Made by a program: the position numbers and the translations under genes
Notes under the pieces: generated by a model
Database searches by the model: none
What the model was told of the DNA's origin: nothing
What the model saw: only the letters and a program-made list of their open reading frames with translations
From: Phytoamicus setariae
GTDB taxonomy: Bacteria; Pseudomonadota; Alphaproteobacteria; Rhizobiales; Rhizobiaceae
Length of the DNA: 64,000 nucleotides
Direction of reading: 5' to 3'
Assembly: GCF_016722925.1 (NCBI RefSeq)
Contig: NZ_JAEQNC010000009.1
Coordinates: 1 to 64,000 of the forward strand
Shown: positions 17,400 to 25,760 of the stretch, piece after piece
How the letters are laid out: each line of letters starts with the position of its first letter
Numbering within the stretch: the first letter of the stretch is position 1

Positions 17400-18167
17400 T
17401 TGCCCAGATTTGCTGCAAACCTCACCATGATGTTCAACGAGGTGCCGTTTTCGCAGCGTTTCAAGGCTGCCGCCGATGCTGGGTTTGGAGCCGTGGAATT
17501 TCTGTTTCCCTATGACCATCCCGCCGAATCCGTCGCCGAATGGCTGCAGGTAGCCGGGGTGCGGCCGGCGTTGTTCAACATGCCGCCCGGCGATTGGGCG
17601 GCCGGCGATCGTGGATACGCGGCGCTGCCCGGCAGGCAGGAAGACTTCCGGCATACCGTCAACAAAGCGATCGACTACGCCCGTATCATCGGAACGCCGT
17701 TTCTGCACATGATGGCAGGTATTGCCGATGGCACCGATGCGGCCGCCAAGAGGACCTACCGCGACTCGCTGAAATTCGCCGCCGACGCCACCGCTGAGAT
17801 CGGCGTCGGGCTGGTGATCGAGCCGTTAAACAAGCGCGACATGCCCGGTTATTTCCTCGACGATTTTGACCGCGCAGCCGACATCATCGCCGAACTCGAT
17901 CATCCGAACCTGAAACTGCAGTTCGATATCTATCACCGGCAGATCATGCATGGCGACGTGCTGAAGGGGCTGGAGAAGATGATGCCGATCATCGGCCATA
18001 TCCAGACGGCATCGGTGCCCAAACGCAACGAGCCGGGCACCGGCGAACTCAACGATGCCAGGATTTTCCAAGTGCTCGATGAGCTGGGCTATGGTGGCTA
18101 TGTGGGCTGCGAATACCGGCCAACAGGCGATACCGTCGCCGGACTTGGCTGGATGCAGGCCATCTGA
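17400..18167 (+). CDS. hyi: Hydroxypyruvate isomerase (Hyi family, TIM barrel)
   Basis: This 255-residue sugar-phosphate isomerase/epimerase-fold protein begins at a TTG, giving the typical Hyi N-terminus MPRFAANLTMMFNE; an AAAGGA ribosome site sits about nine bases before. The longer frame from 17277 is unconserved. Metal and catalytic segments are clear: the Glu of IEPLNKRD, the Asp of LQFDIYH, the His/Gln of IGHIQTA and the Glu of VGCEYRP. The enzyme interconverts hydroxypyruvate and tartronate semialdehyde in glyoxylate metabolism, though relatives act on other small keto sugars. It stands alone and converges with the amino-acid ABC genes. Confidence 0.82.
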   Translation: MPRFAANLTMMFNEVPFSQRFKAAADAGFGAVEFLFPYDHPAESVAEWLQVAGVRPALFNMPPGDWAAGDRGYAALPGRQEDFRHTVNKAIDYARIIGTPFLHMMAGIADGTDAAAKRTYRDSLKFAADATAEIGVGLVIEPLNKRDMPGYFLDDFDRAADIIAELDHPNLKLQFDIYHRQIMHGDVLKGLEKMMPIIGHIQTASVPKRNEPGTGELNDARIFQVLDELGYGGYVGCEYRPTGDTVAGLGWMQAI

Positions 18168-18172
18168 ACGTC

Positions 18173-18195
18173 TCGCCCGCCGCAGAGGCGGGCGA
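18173..18195. terminator. GC-rich hairpin between convergent genes
   Basis: A perfect 9-bp stem, TCGCCCGCC with GGCGGGCGA, around a 5-base loop. It lies between the stops of the isomerase and the permease genes and can serve both directions. No T run follows, so it may act as a Rho-assisted or stabilising hairpin. Confidence 0.5.
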
Positions 18196-18200
18196 AACAC

Positions 18201-18872
18201 TCATCTCAGCCGCTTCTGCACGAAGGACTGGACCAGCATGAAAATCGAGACGATGGCAAGGTAATAGACCAGCGCCGCGCAATACCATTCGACAAACCGG
18301 AACGAGGCGGCAATAGCGTCGTTGACGACGGCCATGATTTCCCGCAGCGAGATTACATAGGCCAGCGAAGTCACCTTCAGCAGGTTTATGAACTCATTGA
18401 CCAGCGGCGGAAGCGCAATGCGCAACGCCTGGGGCAGAATGACCAGACGGAACGCCTGAAAACGTGTCAGACCGAGCGCATAGGCGGCTTCGCCCTGCCC
18501 CTGGCCGATTGCCCGCAGGGCACCCTTCATGATCTCCGCCATATAGGCAACGGTGACCAGCGTAAATGAAATGCAGGCCGCCACGAAGGGTGTAAACCAG
18601 CTCACCTTCAGGAGGATCGGCAACACCTGCGGCGAACCGTTCCACACCAGCAGCAGCACCAGAATGAGTGGTGCCGCCCTGAAAACCCAGACATAGACCT
18701 GAGCAGCGATGTTCCGGCCCCGCTTGCGCGAATTCAGGCAAAGCGCAAGCGGCAGGCACCCGAAGAAGGACAGGACAAAGACGATCAGGGACAGGATCAG
18801 TGCGACCCCCGCACCCTTCAGCATGGCAGGTGCGAGAAGCGCTGTCAGAAATAGCCCCAGATCGAAGGACAT
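18201..18872 (-). CDS. Polar amino-acid ABC transporter permease (GlnP/HisM-like)
   Basis: A 223-residue membrane protein with about five hydrophobic helices and a well-formed EAA loop (GQGEAAYALGLTRFQAFRLVILPQALR) that docks the ATPase. It should form the channel for a polar amino acid or an opine-like compound. It lies 14 bases after the binding-protein gene. Neither a second permease nor an ATPase gene is next to it, so it may form a homodimer and borrow an ATPase encoded elsewhere (inference). Confidence 0.85.
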   Translation of the reverse strand: MSFDLGLFLTALLAPAMLKGAGVALILSLIVFVLSFFGCLPLALCLNSRKRGRNIAAQVYVWVFRAAPLILVLLLVWNGSPQVLPILLKVSWFTPFVAACISFTLVTVAYMAEIMKGALRAIGQGQGEAAYALGLTRFQAFRLVILPQALRIALPPLVNEFINLLKVTSLAYVISLREIMAVVNDAIAASFRFVEWYCAALVYYLAIVSIFMLVQSFVQKRLR

Positions 18873-18886
18873 CTATCCGACCTGCC

Positions 18887-19696
18887 TCAGGAGTCGTGGT
18901 CGACGTCGAAGACATCGGCCGACAAACCATACTTGTCGGCCAGAGTGCCGAAGAAGCCCTCCGCCTTGAGCTGCTTCAACGCGCCGCGAATGGCAGCCAG
19001 ATCTTCCGGATTGCGGCGGATGTAGATGCCGTAGGTAAAGTCCGACTTCCAGGTGTAGGCGACCCTCAGCTGATCCTTGGCGTCGGCCACGCGATAGGCG
19101 CCTTCGGCTTCTTCCGTCAGCGTTGCATCAGCGCGGCCGACCATGACCTGCTGATAAGCGGCCTGCTGTGCCGGATAATCCTGGACGATGATCGGGGCCT
19201 TTCCAGCGGCTTCGAAATCCTTGTTGAGCGGATTGACGCGATCTTCCTTGTAGTAGGCACCGGCTTCGAGTGCGAGCGTCTTGCCGCTGAGCATTTCCGG
19301 CCCCGTCAACTCGGTGTTGTCAGCTTTCGTGACCATCACGGTCGCAGACTTCATGTAGCGCGCACCGTCATAGCTCTTGCGGCGCTCTTCATTGATGTAA
19401 ATGCCGCTGACGATCAGGCTGCAGCGACCCGATCCGAGGGTTGGCAGCAATCCGGCAAAGTCAGTTACCGTGTAGGTGGTCTTTGCCCCCCAGCTCTTGG
19501 CCAGCGCTTCGGCAATCTCGATATCGATACCGATCGGCACCGTATCGCCAGGGCTCTTCTTGAATGTCAGCGGTGGAAACGCCGCTGTCGTGCAGATGTT
19601 GAGCGTACCTTCCGAAATGAACCCCGGTTCGGCAGCTGAGGCGGTTGTCGCCGCAAGAGCGAGGACAGCCGCTGACATTGTAAGCTTGAAAGACAC
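18887..19696 (-). CDS. Amino-acid ABC transporter substrate-binding protein (SBP_bac_3)
   Basis: A 269-residue periplasmic protein with a Sec signal peptide ending in ASAA near residue 22. The body has the type II binding fold of the SBP_bac_3 family: the N-lobe sequence LNICTTAAFPPLTFKK and the segment VPIGIDIEIAEALAKSWG are diagnostic. It should bind a polar amino acid or related nitrogen compound. It lies between the GYD gene and the permease gene in one minus-strand unit with an amidohydrolase, so the ligand may be a precursor or product of that enzyme (inference). Confidence 0.87.
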   Translation of the reverse strand: MSFKLTMSAAVLALAATTASAAEPGFISEGTLNICTTAAFPPLTFKKSPGDTVPIGIDIEIAEALAKSWGAKTTYTVTDFAGLLPTLGSGRCSLIVSGIYINEERRKSYDGARYMKSATVMVTKADNTELTGPEMLSGKTLALEAGAYYKEDRVNPLNKDFEAAGKAPIIVQDYPAQQAAYQQVMVGRADATLTEEAEGAYRVADAKDQLRVAYTWKSDFTYGIYIRRNPEDLAAIRGALKQLKAEGFFGTLADKYGLSADVFDVDHDS

Positions 19697-19721
19697 GATG
19701 TTCCCCTTTGTTTTGATTGTC

Positions 19722-20033
19722 TTACTTTATGCGTCCGACGATATCGCCATAGGTCTGGGTGTCGAAAGCCGGCAGGATCAGAGGCTCGACATGGCCGTCC
19801 CGCCGCGCCGTCAGCACGTATTGCATCATCGCTTCGTTGCTCGGCATCTCGAACACCTGAACAAAGTCGTAGATGCCCATGACGGCATAGAAGGATATCG
19901 AGCGGCCACCGAGTGCGGCGACCCGATCTTCGCTTGTCTTGCGCCGGCTGGCGCTGTCCGAAAGCTCTGCGAGCCCCTTTGCGGTCAGACGCATCAGGGA
20001 AATATAGCGCTGGGGGCCTTTTTCACTCTCCAT
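19722..20033 (-). CDS. GYD-domain protein
   Basis: A small 103-residue protein of the GYD superfamily (ferredoxin-like alpha/beta fold): YISLMRLTAKGLAEL at the start, and GIYDFVQVFEMPS carrying the GYD-type motif in the middle. The function of the family is not known; members often sit beside oxidoreductases or hydrolases. Its start overlaps the stop of the hydrolase gene (TGATG), showing translational coupling with that enzyme. Confidence 0.75.
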   Translation of the reverse strand: MESEKGPQRYISLMRLTAKGLAELSDSASRRKTSEDRVAALGGRSISFYAVMGIYDFVQVFEMPSNEAMMQYVLTARRDGHVEPLILPAFDTQTYGDIVGRIK

Positions 20034-20707
20034 CAGGCAGCTCTTCCGGAAAGCTTGGCCAGGCCTTCAAGGACAGCAGCAGTATCCGCAAGAGTGCCGA
20101 AAACGCCGCCCTCGACCGTCACCATATGCAGGGCCGCTTCATGGGCATATTGATCGCCGCTTGCGCATGCGTCGGTGATCGTCAGGCACTGGAAATTCCG
20201 GTCGCAGGCCTCACGCAATGTCGTGTGCACGCAGACGTCCGTCGTGCAGCCGGTAAACAGCAGGTGGGTAATGCCCTGCGCGCGCAGCACGTGCTCGAAA
20301 TCCGTATAGGTAAACGCACTGTTGCAGGTCTTGTCGACGATAATATCGTCGGGCAGAACCTCGATTTCCGGCACGATTTCAAAGCCGGGGCTGGAACGAA
20401 GAAGAGCGTCGGTTCCTTCAAGCCCGTTCCGCTTGCGGCGCCATTTCTCGTAGGGCGTCATATCAGCCAGATCCGCCCTGTAGCCCTGACGAGTATGAAT
20501 GATGCGGATACCGGCAGCGCGCGACGCGTCGATAAGCTTATTGACTGCGGGAAGGATGGCGCGCAACGGCGATGGGTCGTAGCCTTGCCGTGCGAAGTAA
20601 CCCGTCTCGGAAAGGAAATCCTGCTGCAGGTCGATCACAATCAGGGCTGTCGCCTTGGGATCGAGGTTGCCATCATATGGATAATTGAACGGTATTGCCT
20701 TGATCAT
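20033..20707 (-). CDS. Cysteine hydrolase of the isochorismatase superfamily, BiuH/RutB-like
   Basis: This 224-residue enzyme has the expected catalytic Asp in VIDLQQDF, a lysine in the middle region, and the nucleophilic Cys in TGCTTDVCVHTT. The order YPYDG, IIHTRQGYRADLADM, YEKWRRKR and TLREACDR resembles biuret amidohydrolase and ureidoacrylate hydrolase, so it probably cleaves a ureido, carbamoyl or amide compound in the cytoplasm. It is the first gene of a four-gene unit (hydrolase, GYD, binding protein, permease) and is divergent from a LysR regulator, which suggests induced use of a nitrogen compound. The exact substrate is open. Confidence 0.82.
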   Translation of the reverse strand: MIKAIPFNYPYDGNLDPKATALIVIDLQQDFLSETGYFARQGYDPSPLRAILPAVNKLIDASRAAGIRIIHTRQGYRADLADMTPYEKWRRKRNGLEGTDALLRSSPGFEIVPEIEVLPDDIIVDKTCNSAFTYTDFEHVLRAQGITHLLFTGCTTDVCVHTTLREACDRNFQCLTITDACASGDQYAHEAALHMVTVEGGVFGTLADTAAVLEGLAKLSGRAA

Positions 20708-20765
20708 TTTTGCCTCCTGTCGGAATCCTGCATACCATCGTCAACCGTTAGTAAAAATCGATTTA

Positions 20766-20787
20766 TTTCGAACAGAATCGTTCTATA
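20766..20787. promoter_or_regulatory. Small dyad in the divergent LysR/hydrolase promoter region
   Basis: GAAC (20770-20773) and GTTC (20780-20783) form a short dyad within an AT-rich 110-base gap between the hydrolase and the lysR gene. LysR proteins bind AT-flanked dyads in such gaps. The match to the T-N11-A rule is only approximate. Confidence 0.3.
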
Positions 20788-20817
20788 AAACTCAACGATT
20801 GCCATGGAAAAGATCTC

Positions 20818-21723
20818 ATGCCACGGTTTGCGATGTATCTCCAATACCTGCCAGCCTTCGAGGCGGCCTCACGCCTCGGCAGCGTCAGGGCAGCGGCGGA
20901 GGAACTGAATCTCAGCCCAAGTGCCATCTCACTGCAATTGAAGAAACTGAGCGACACGACCGGCATCGCGCTGTTCGAGAGGTCAGGAAGGAACCTGGCG
21001 CTCACACAGGCGGGCCGGGATTTCTCGCAAGCCGTTGCCTTGACGCTCAGCCAACTGGATCTTGCCGCGCGCGGGGCACGCGAACAGGATCCCGACCGGC
21101 AAGCGAAATCGCTGACGATTTCAGTGCCGACGGCGCTCGGCATCGCCTGGCTGAGCAGCGTCGTGGTGGAGTTTGCCGAAAGCCGCAATATCACCAACCT
21201 GACGATCAACGAGGCGATCGCCCATTCCGCAGTCGATTGGGAGGCCAACGACATGGCGGTCGTCTATGACAATCCGCCTTTCCCCGGAAAGCACTGGCAG
21301 TTGCTGAGCGAGGTGCGGCTGCAGGCGGTCTGCTCGCCTATCCTGTTTCCCCGGCTCGACCTGCAGCACCGCGACAGGAAGCTGAATGGCATTGCCGTGC
21401 TTCATGAGGATGAGGGTGACGAATGGAAGAAATGGGCACGCGCCTGCCGGGTCAGCCTTCAGGGCAGCCCCCATGTGCGGGTGGATTCGGTCGCGCAGGC
21501 TGTCGCCTCTGCCGTGCAGGGCCGGGGAATAGCGCTCGTCTCAGACGTGCTGACCCGCAATTATCTCAGCGAAGGCAGGCTCATCCAGCCATTCTCCACC
21601 TCCATCAATGCCGCCGCAGCCTACTATATCGTCTGCGCGGCCGAGCGCGCCGAAGACCCCCTGCTCCTGTCGCTGGCAGACCGCATCCTTGAATCGCTCA
21701 AGCCGGCGAGAAGCGGAACATAG
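20818..21723 (+). CDS. LysR-family transcriptional regulator
   Basis: A 301-residue LysR-type regulator. Residues about 8-65 are the winged helix-turn-helix (FEAASRLGSVRAAAEELNLSPSAISLQLKKL), and about 90-295 the two-lobe effector domain (GKHWQLLSEVRLQAVCSP). It resembles the GcvA-like subgroup that reads amino-acid or related signals. It is transcribed away from the isochorismatase-family hydrolase operon and most likely controls it. The start is either this ATG or the ATG six codons later; the HTH is complete in both. Confidence 0.88.
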   Translation: MPRFAMYLQYLPAFEAASRLGSVRAAAEELNLSPSAISLQLKKLSDTTGIALFERSGRNLALTQAGRDFSQAVALTLSQLDLAARGAREQDPDRQAKSLTISVPTALGIAWLSSVVVEFAESRNITNLTINEAIAHSAVDWEANDMAVVYDNPPFPGKHWQLLSEVRLQAVCSPILFPRLDLQHRDRKLNGIAVLHEDEGDEWKKWARACRVSLQGSPHVRVDSVAQAVASAVQGRGIALVSDVLTRNYLSEGRLIQPFSTSINAAAAYYIVCAAERAEDPLLLSLADRILESLKPARSGT

Positions 21724-21747
21724 TGCATCGGACGCTCTAGATTCTCG

Positions 21748-22070
21748 CCTCGACTTGAGCCAGCGGTCGAAAGCCACGGCAAGGATCAGGATCAGGCCGA
21801 TAACCACGGACTGGGTGTAGGAGGACACATTGTTGAACTGCAATCCGTCCTGCAGGACCCCAATCAGTGCCGCTCCGACGACGGTGCCGCCGAACAGCGA
21901 AGTGCCACCGATCACCACGGCCGAGATGACCGTCAACTCGTAGCCGAGCCCCGCCACCGCCTCCGCCGAATTGAGCCGGGCGGCAAGCACGAAGGCGGCA
22001 AGGCCGGAAAGACGCGCGGCCTCCGCATTGCCGCCCACGGCATAGACTGCGCGCTTGCCGCGCCGACGGC
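21748..22070 (-). pseudogene. Truncated RbsC-type ABC permease remnant
   Basis: Minus-strand translation gives the C-terminal third of a sugar ABC permease: RAVYAVGGNAEAARLSG, GYELTVISAVVIGGTSLFGG and the last helix ending in AFDRW. Everything upstream of about 22070 (the first 200 residues) is missing, and the natural stop is lost, so the frame runs on antisense into the LysR gene. No binding protein or ATPase partner is present. This is a decayed fragment of a former sugar importer. The stretch 22071-22292 holds no gene. Confidence 0.75.
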
Positions 22071-22292
22071 CTTGATGTCGATGAATTGCGATAGCGCCGC
22101 CGCCGTCTTTTTAGGATGCAATCACCGGCTTAAGTCACTTTACTATAATTCATACCGCTTGCATGGTTCGGAAGATTGCCGCATTCGTCCGTTGACCGGT
22201 CGAGAGCCATCCAATTCCAGATCGACACCTTGTCGGTCATCAACCATCGTTCAACGCCACAGCAGTGGCGGAATTCAAATCGGGGAGTCTTC

Positions 22293-23063
22293 ATGTCCAA
22301 ATACAAGGTGCTCTTGGCGGGCGAATCCTGGGTGTCTACGTCCACCCACATCAAGGGCTTCGACCAGTTTGCCACCGCGACCTACCACACTGGCGCCGAC
22401 GAACTGCTCGCCGCGCTGAAGGGCGGTCCCCTGGATGTCCGGTTCATGCCGTCGCATGAGGCACAGGCCCAGTTCCCGCAGTCGCTCGAAGCCATGCAGG
22501 AATATGACGCGATCGTTCTGTCGGATATCGGCGCCAACACGCTGCTGCTGCATCCCGACACCTGGCTCAAGTCGAAGCCGACGCCAAACCGCTTGCGCCT
22601 GCTGCGCGACTATGTGCGCGAAGGCGGCGCTCTGCTGATGTATGGCGGCTACTACAGCTTCCAGGGCATCAATGGCGGCGCGCGCTATCACAAGACGCCG
22701 ATCGAGGAAATTCTTCCGGTTTCCTGCCTGCCGGTCGACGACCGCGTCGAAGTGCCGGAGAGCTTCAGGCCTGTTGTTTCCGGCCGCGCCGACCATCCGA
22801 TTCTCGCCGGCATCGGCACGGAATGGCCCGCACTGCTCGGCTTCAACGAAGTCGTGGTCAAGGACGGCGCCGATGTGCTCGCCACCGTGTCGACGGATTA
22901 CGGTTCGTTGCCGTTGCTGGTTGCCGGCACCTATGGCAAGGGTCGCACCGTCGTCTGGACATCGGATGTCGGTCCACATTGGCTGCCCAACGAGTTCATC
23001 GCCTGGAACGGCTACAAGGCTCTGTTCGAACAGCAGATTCTTTGGGCTATCGGCAAGGATTGA
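22293..23063 (+). CDS. Putative glutamine-amidotransferase-fold cytoplasmic protein (DUF1355-like)
   Basis: A 256-residue protein with a class I glutamine amidotransferase-like Rossmann fold. It opens with YKVLLAGESWVS, has the mid-segment AIVLSDIGANTLLLHP, and has LLMYGGYYSFQGI where the catalytic loop would be; there is no obvious catalytic Cys in the usual place, so true glutaminase activity is doubtful. The start at 22293 has a GGGGAG ribosome site; the longer frame from 22176 is unsupported. It lies upstream of the nitrilase remnant and the first peptide-type ABC operon and may have been part of the same catabolic locus. Confidence 0.75.
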   Translation: MSKYKVLLAGESWVSTSTHIKGFDQFATATYHTGADELLAALKGGPLDVRFMPSHEAQAQFPQSLEAMQEYDAIVLSDIGANTLLLHPDTWLKSKPTPNRLRLLRDYVREGGALLMYGGYYSFQGINGGARYHKTPIEEILPVSCLPVDDRVEVPESFRPVVSGRADHPILAGIGTEWPALLGFNEVVVKDGADVLATVSTDYGSLPLLVAGTYGKGRTVVWTSDVGPHWLPNEFIAWNGYKALFEQQILWAIGKD

Positions 23064-23097
23064 TCGGGCCAGCAGGCAACGGAAGTTGGGGTGACAG

Positions 23098-23327
23098 ATG
23101 GAAAAGCGGGTGAAGGAAGCCGGGATCAAGGCTGAAAGCATCCAGATGCAGCCGAGATCATCGGGCAGACGAACGACAATGTCGCTCGCTCCATCGAATT
23201 GCTGGAACAGGCGGGTGCCAAAGGCGCCCGTCTGGACTGCATTTCGTCGCCGGCATCTCCGAACAAACCCGGCTGGCACTGAGCCACGAAACCAAATCAC
23301 GTTTCAATAGTTCCTTACTCTAGTACC
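23098..23327 (+). pseudogene. Nitrilase/carbon-nitrogen hydrolase remnant
   Basis: Joining frames gives a recognisable N-terminal nitrilase pattern. IKAESIQMQP (from 23125) is followed after a one-base shift by IIGQTNDNVARSIELLEQAG and AKGARL. After a gap, in another frame from 23237, comes LHFVAGISEQ, ending with RFNSSLL before a TAG. In intact nitrilases the missing piece holds the catalytic Glu. So the gene has a frameshift, an internal deletion and no C-terminal half. The remaining bases of 23064-23459 hold no other gene. Confidence 0.55.
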
Positions 23328-23459
23328 CACACTGGTCTGGTTTGACCCTGATCAATGGCAAGAAAGACGGGTACATTAAGCTGCGCCAAGTAACACCCGA
23401 CGCGGCAACGACCTGACAGCGAAGATGCGTTTCGCGCCGCCAAGATGGAGGAACCGCAT

Positions 23460-23897
23460 ATGATCATCCGCGAGATGCGACATTCCGATTGCACAGCGCT
23501 GCTCTCAGAGAGCCGATTGGCGCGGCTTGCCTGCTGCCGAGACAATATTCCCTATGTGGTGCCCATCTATTTCCACTATGTGAGCAATCGCATCGTCAGC
23601 TTCTCCATGCCCGGCCAGAAAATTGAATGGATGCGTGCAAACTCGCATGTCTGCCTTGAAATCGAGCACTTCATCGACAAACGCAGGTGGAAATGCCTGC
23701 TGGTCAACGGCCTGTTCGAAGAGCTGACTGGAGATGACCAGCGTGAGAGCGCCTGGACAGCATTGCAGACAGACAACGATTGGTGGGAACCCGGTTCGCT
23801 CAAGCCGGGCCCTCAGGTCGTCACCAGCGATAGAAGCCACATCTTCTATGCGGTTAACATCGAGAGCATGTCCGGGCGTGAAGCCATTGACGAATAA
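23460..23897 (+). CDS. Pyridoxamine 5'-phosphate oxidase-family FMN-binding protein
   Basis: A 145-residue split-barrel flavin protein. MIIREMRHSDCTALLSESRLARLACCRDNIPYVVPIYF is the typical start of this small PPOX group (cf. general nitroimidazole-resistance-like proteins), and IEWMRANSHVCLEIE is the second conserved block. The function is generally a flavin or heme-type cofactor-dependent reductase or oxidase of unknown substrate. The ATG at 23460 has GGAGG eight bases before it; a longer frame from 23445 is less likely. It stands alone, 263 bases upstream of the peptide-type ABC operon. Confidence 0.78.
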   Translation: MIIREMRHSDCTALLSESRLARLACCRDNIPYVVPIYFHYVSNRIVSFSMPGQKIEWMRANSHVCLEIEHFIDKRRWKCLLVNGLFEELTGDDQRESAWTALQTDNDWWEPGSLKPGPQVVTSDRSHIFYAVNIESMSGREAIDE

Positions 23898-24001
23898 GCT
23901 ATGATAGCGGTTCAATACCGCCATATGCTCTGCGCCGACCGAATTGGCTTCGATAGTCAACGGCTTTCTTGAGCCACGGCCTTCAAATCTCAGCCGAAGC
24001 C

Positions 24002-24020
24002 CAGATCATCTTATGATCTG
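24002..24020. promoter_or_regulatory. Perfect inverted repeat upstream of ABC operon 1
   Basis: CAGATCAT, three bases, then ATGATCTG: an 8-3-8 perfect dyad in the 263-base gap before the binding-protein gene (start 24161). It could be an operator for the importer or a small hairpin. No regulator gene is adjacent. Confidence 0.4.
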
Positions 24021-24160
24021 ACACAACACCTTTTCGGTATTGCAACAGCGAATGGCGTAGATAGGATCGCCCCTTGAGGCTGGGGATAACACTATCCGCG
24101 ATCAGGGCAATGGAGCTGAAACTCCATTACATGGTCTAGCCTAAAAACAAGGGGAACCAA

Positions 24161-25744
24161 ATGACCGACGAACTTTCCTATCTCAGCCGCCGCGTCGCAT
24201 CGGGTAAGCTCAGCCGCCGCGATTTTCTGGGCCGCGCAGCGGCGCTGGGCGCGAGCACAGTCTTCGCCAACGGCCTTCTTGCCACTGCCGTGCGGGCGGA
24301 AGGCCCCGTCAAGGGCGGCATCCTGAAGGCCGGCATGCAGGGCGGCTCGGCAACCGACAGCCTTGATCCCGCGACTTGGCAGAGCCAGGTTCCCTATGGC
24401 TTCGGCCGCCAATGGGCCGAACAGCTCGTGCAGGTCGACGGCAACGGCGTAGCCCAGCCGGCACTTGCCGAGGAATGGGGTGCATCGAAGGACGCCAAGG
24501 TCTGGACGTTCAAGATCCGCAAGGGCGTGCAATTCCACAACGGCAAGGATCTGACCCCGGCCGACGTGCTCGCCACCATGGAGCGCCATTCGGACGAGAA
24601 GTCAAAATCCGGCGCCCTCGGCCTGATGCAGGGCATCGACAAGCTCTCGATCGATGGTCAGAACATCGTCATCAGCCTGAAGGAAGCCAATGCCGATCTG
24701 CCCTTCCTGCTTGACGATTACCACCTGATGATCCAGCCGAATGGCGGCAAGGATAACCCGACGGCAGGTATCGGCACTGGCCCCTATAAGGTCGCCGAAA
24801 ACAATGTCGGTGTCCGTCTCGTCGGCGAGAAATTCGCCAACTACTGGCGCGATGATCGCGGCCATGCCGACCAGATCGAAATGATCGTCATCAACGACGC
24901 CACAGCCCGCATGTCGGCACTGCAGGGTGGCCAGGTGCACATGGTCAACCGCGTCGAACCGAAGATCGTCGATCTGATCAAGCGCGTACCGGGCATCACG
25001 ATCCAGAACATCGCCGGCAAGGGACACTACGTTTTCATCTCCCATTGCAACACTGCCCCCTTCGACAACAACGACCTCAGGCTCGCTCTGAAATATGCCA
25101 TCGACCGTGAAGAGATGGTCCAGAAAATCCTGATGGGCTATGGCTCGGTCGGCAACGACACGCCGATCAACAAGTCCTACCCGCTGTTCAGCGAAATGGA
25201 GCAGCGTACATTCGATCCGGAAAAGGCTGCCTTCCACTACAAGAAGTCGGGCCATTCGGGGTCGGTTCTGTTCCGCACCTCCGACGTCGCCTTCCCGGGC
25301 GCTATCGACGCTGCCCAACTCTTCCAGCAGAGCGCTGCCAAGGCCGGCATCACCGTCGAGATCAAGCGCGAACCTGGCGATGGTTACTGGTCGGAAGTCT
25401 GGAACAAGCAGCCGTTCTCCGCATCCTATTGGGGCGGCCGCCCGACCCAAGACCAGATGTACTCGACGGCCTACTACTCCAAGGCCGACTGGAACGACAC
25501 GCGCTTCTTCAACGAAAAGTTCGACAAGATGCTGATTACGGCCCGCGCCGAACTCGATACGGACAAGCGCAAGAAGCTCTATGCCGACATGGGCACGATC
25601 GTCCGCGATGAGGGCGGCGTCATCGCTCCGATGTTCAACGACTTCATCGACGCTACCGGCCCGCAGGTCGGTGGTTGGGTGTCGGACTACAACGGGGAAC
25701 AGATGAGCGGCTACGCGCTATCAAAATGCTGGCTGACGGCTTGA
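24161..25744 (+). CDS. Peptide-type ABC transporter substrate-binding protein (SBP_bac_5), system 1
   Basis: A 527-residue periplasmic protein with a twin-arginine signal (SRRDFLG at about residues 18-24 and a hydrophobic stretch to about 45), so it is exported folded. The body follows the DppA/OppA pattern: AEEWGASKDAKVWTFKIRKG, VQFHNGKDLTPADV and LRLALKYAIDREEMV. It should bind peptides or another larger solute. It has an AAGGGGAA ribosome site and leads an operon with two permeases, a fused ATPase and a phosphodiesterase-like gene. Confidence 0.9.
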   Translation: MTDELSYLSRRVASGKLSRRDFLGRAAALGASTVFANGLLATAVRAEGPVKGGILKAGMQGGSATDSLDPATWQSQVPYGFGRQWAEQLVQVDGNGVAQPALAEEWGASKDAKVWTFKIRKGVQFHNGKDLTPADVLATMERHSDEKSKSGALGLMQGIDKLSIDGQNIVISLKEANADLPFLLDDYHLMIQPNGGKDNPTAGIGTGPYKVAENNVGVRLVGEKFANYWRDDRGHADQIEMIVINDATARMSALQGGQVHMVNRVEPKIVDLIKRVPGITIQNIAGKGHYVFISHCNTAPFDNNDLRLALKYAIDREEMVQKILMGYGSVGNDTPINKSYPLFSEMEQRTFDPEKAAFHYKKSGHSGSVLFRTSDVAFPGAIDAAQLFQQSAAKAGITVEIKREPGDGYWSEVWNKQPFSASYWGGRPTQDQMYSTAYYSKADWNDTRFFNEKFDKMLITARAELDTDKRKKLYADMGTIVRDEGGVIAPMFNDFIDATGPQVGGWVSDYNGEQMSGYALSKCWLTA

Positions 25745-25760
25745 GCCCGGTTCTGAGCTC

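Noticed and set aside
22275-23300. 341-codon minus-strand frame opposite the DUF1355-like gene
   Set aside because: It has shadow composition, and the plus-strand gene has a ribosome site and family-like sequence.
23098-23310. 70-codon plus-strand open frame read as an intact small gene
   Set aside because: Only its middle matches a protein family, and that match continues in other frames, so it is better explained as a nitrilase remnant.
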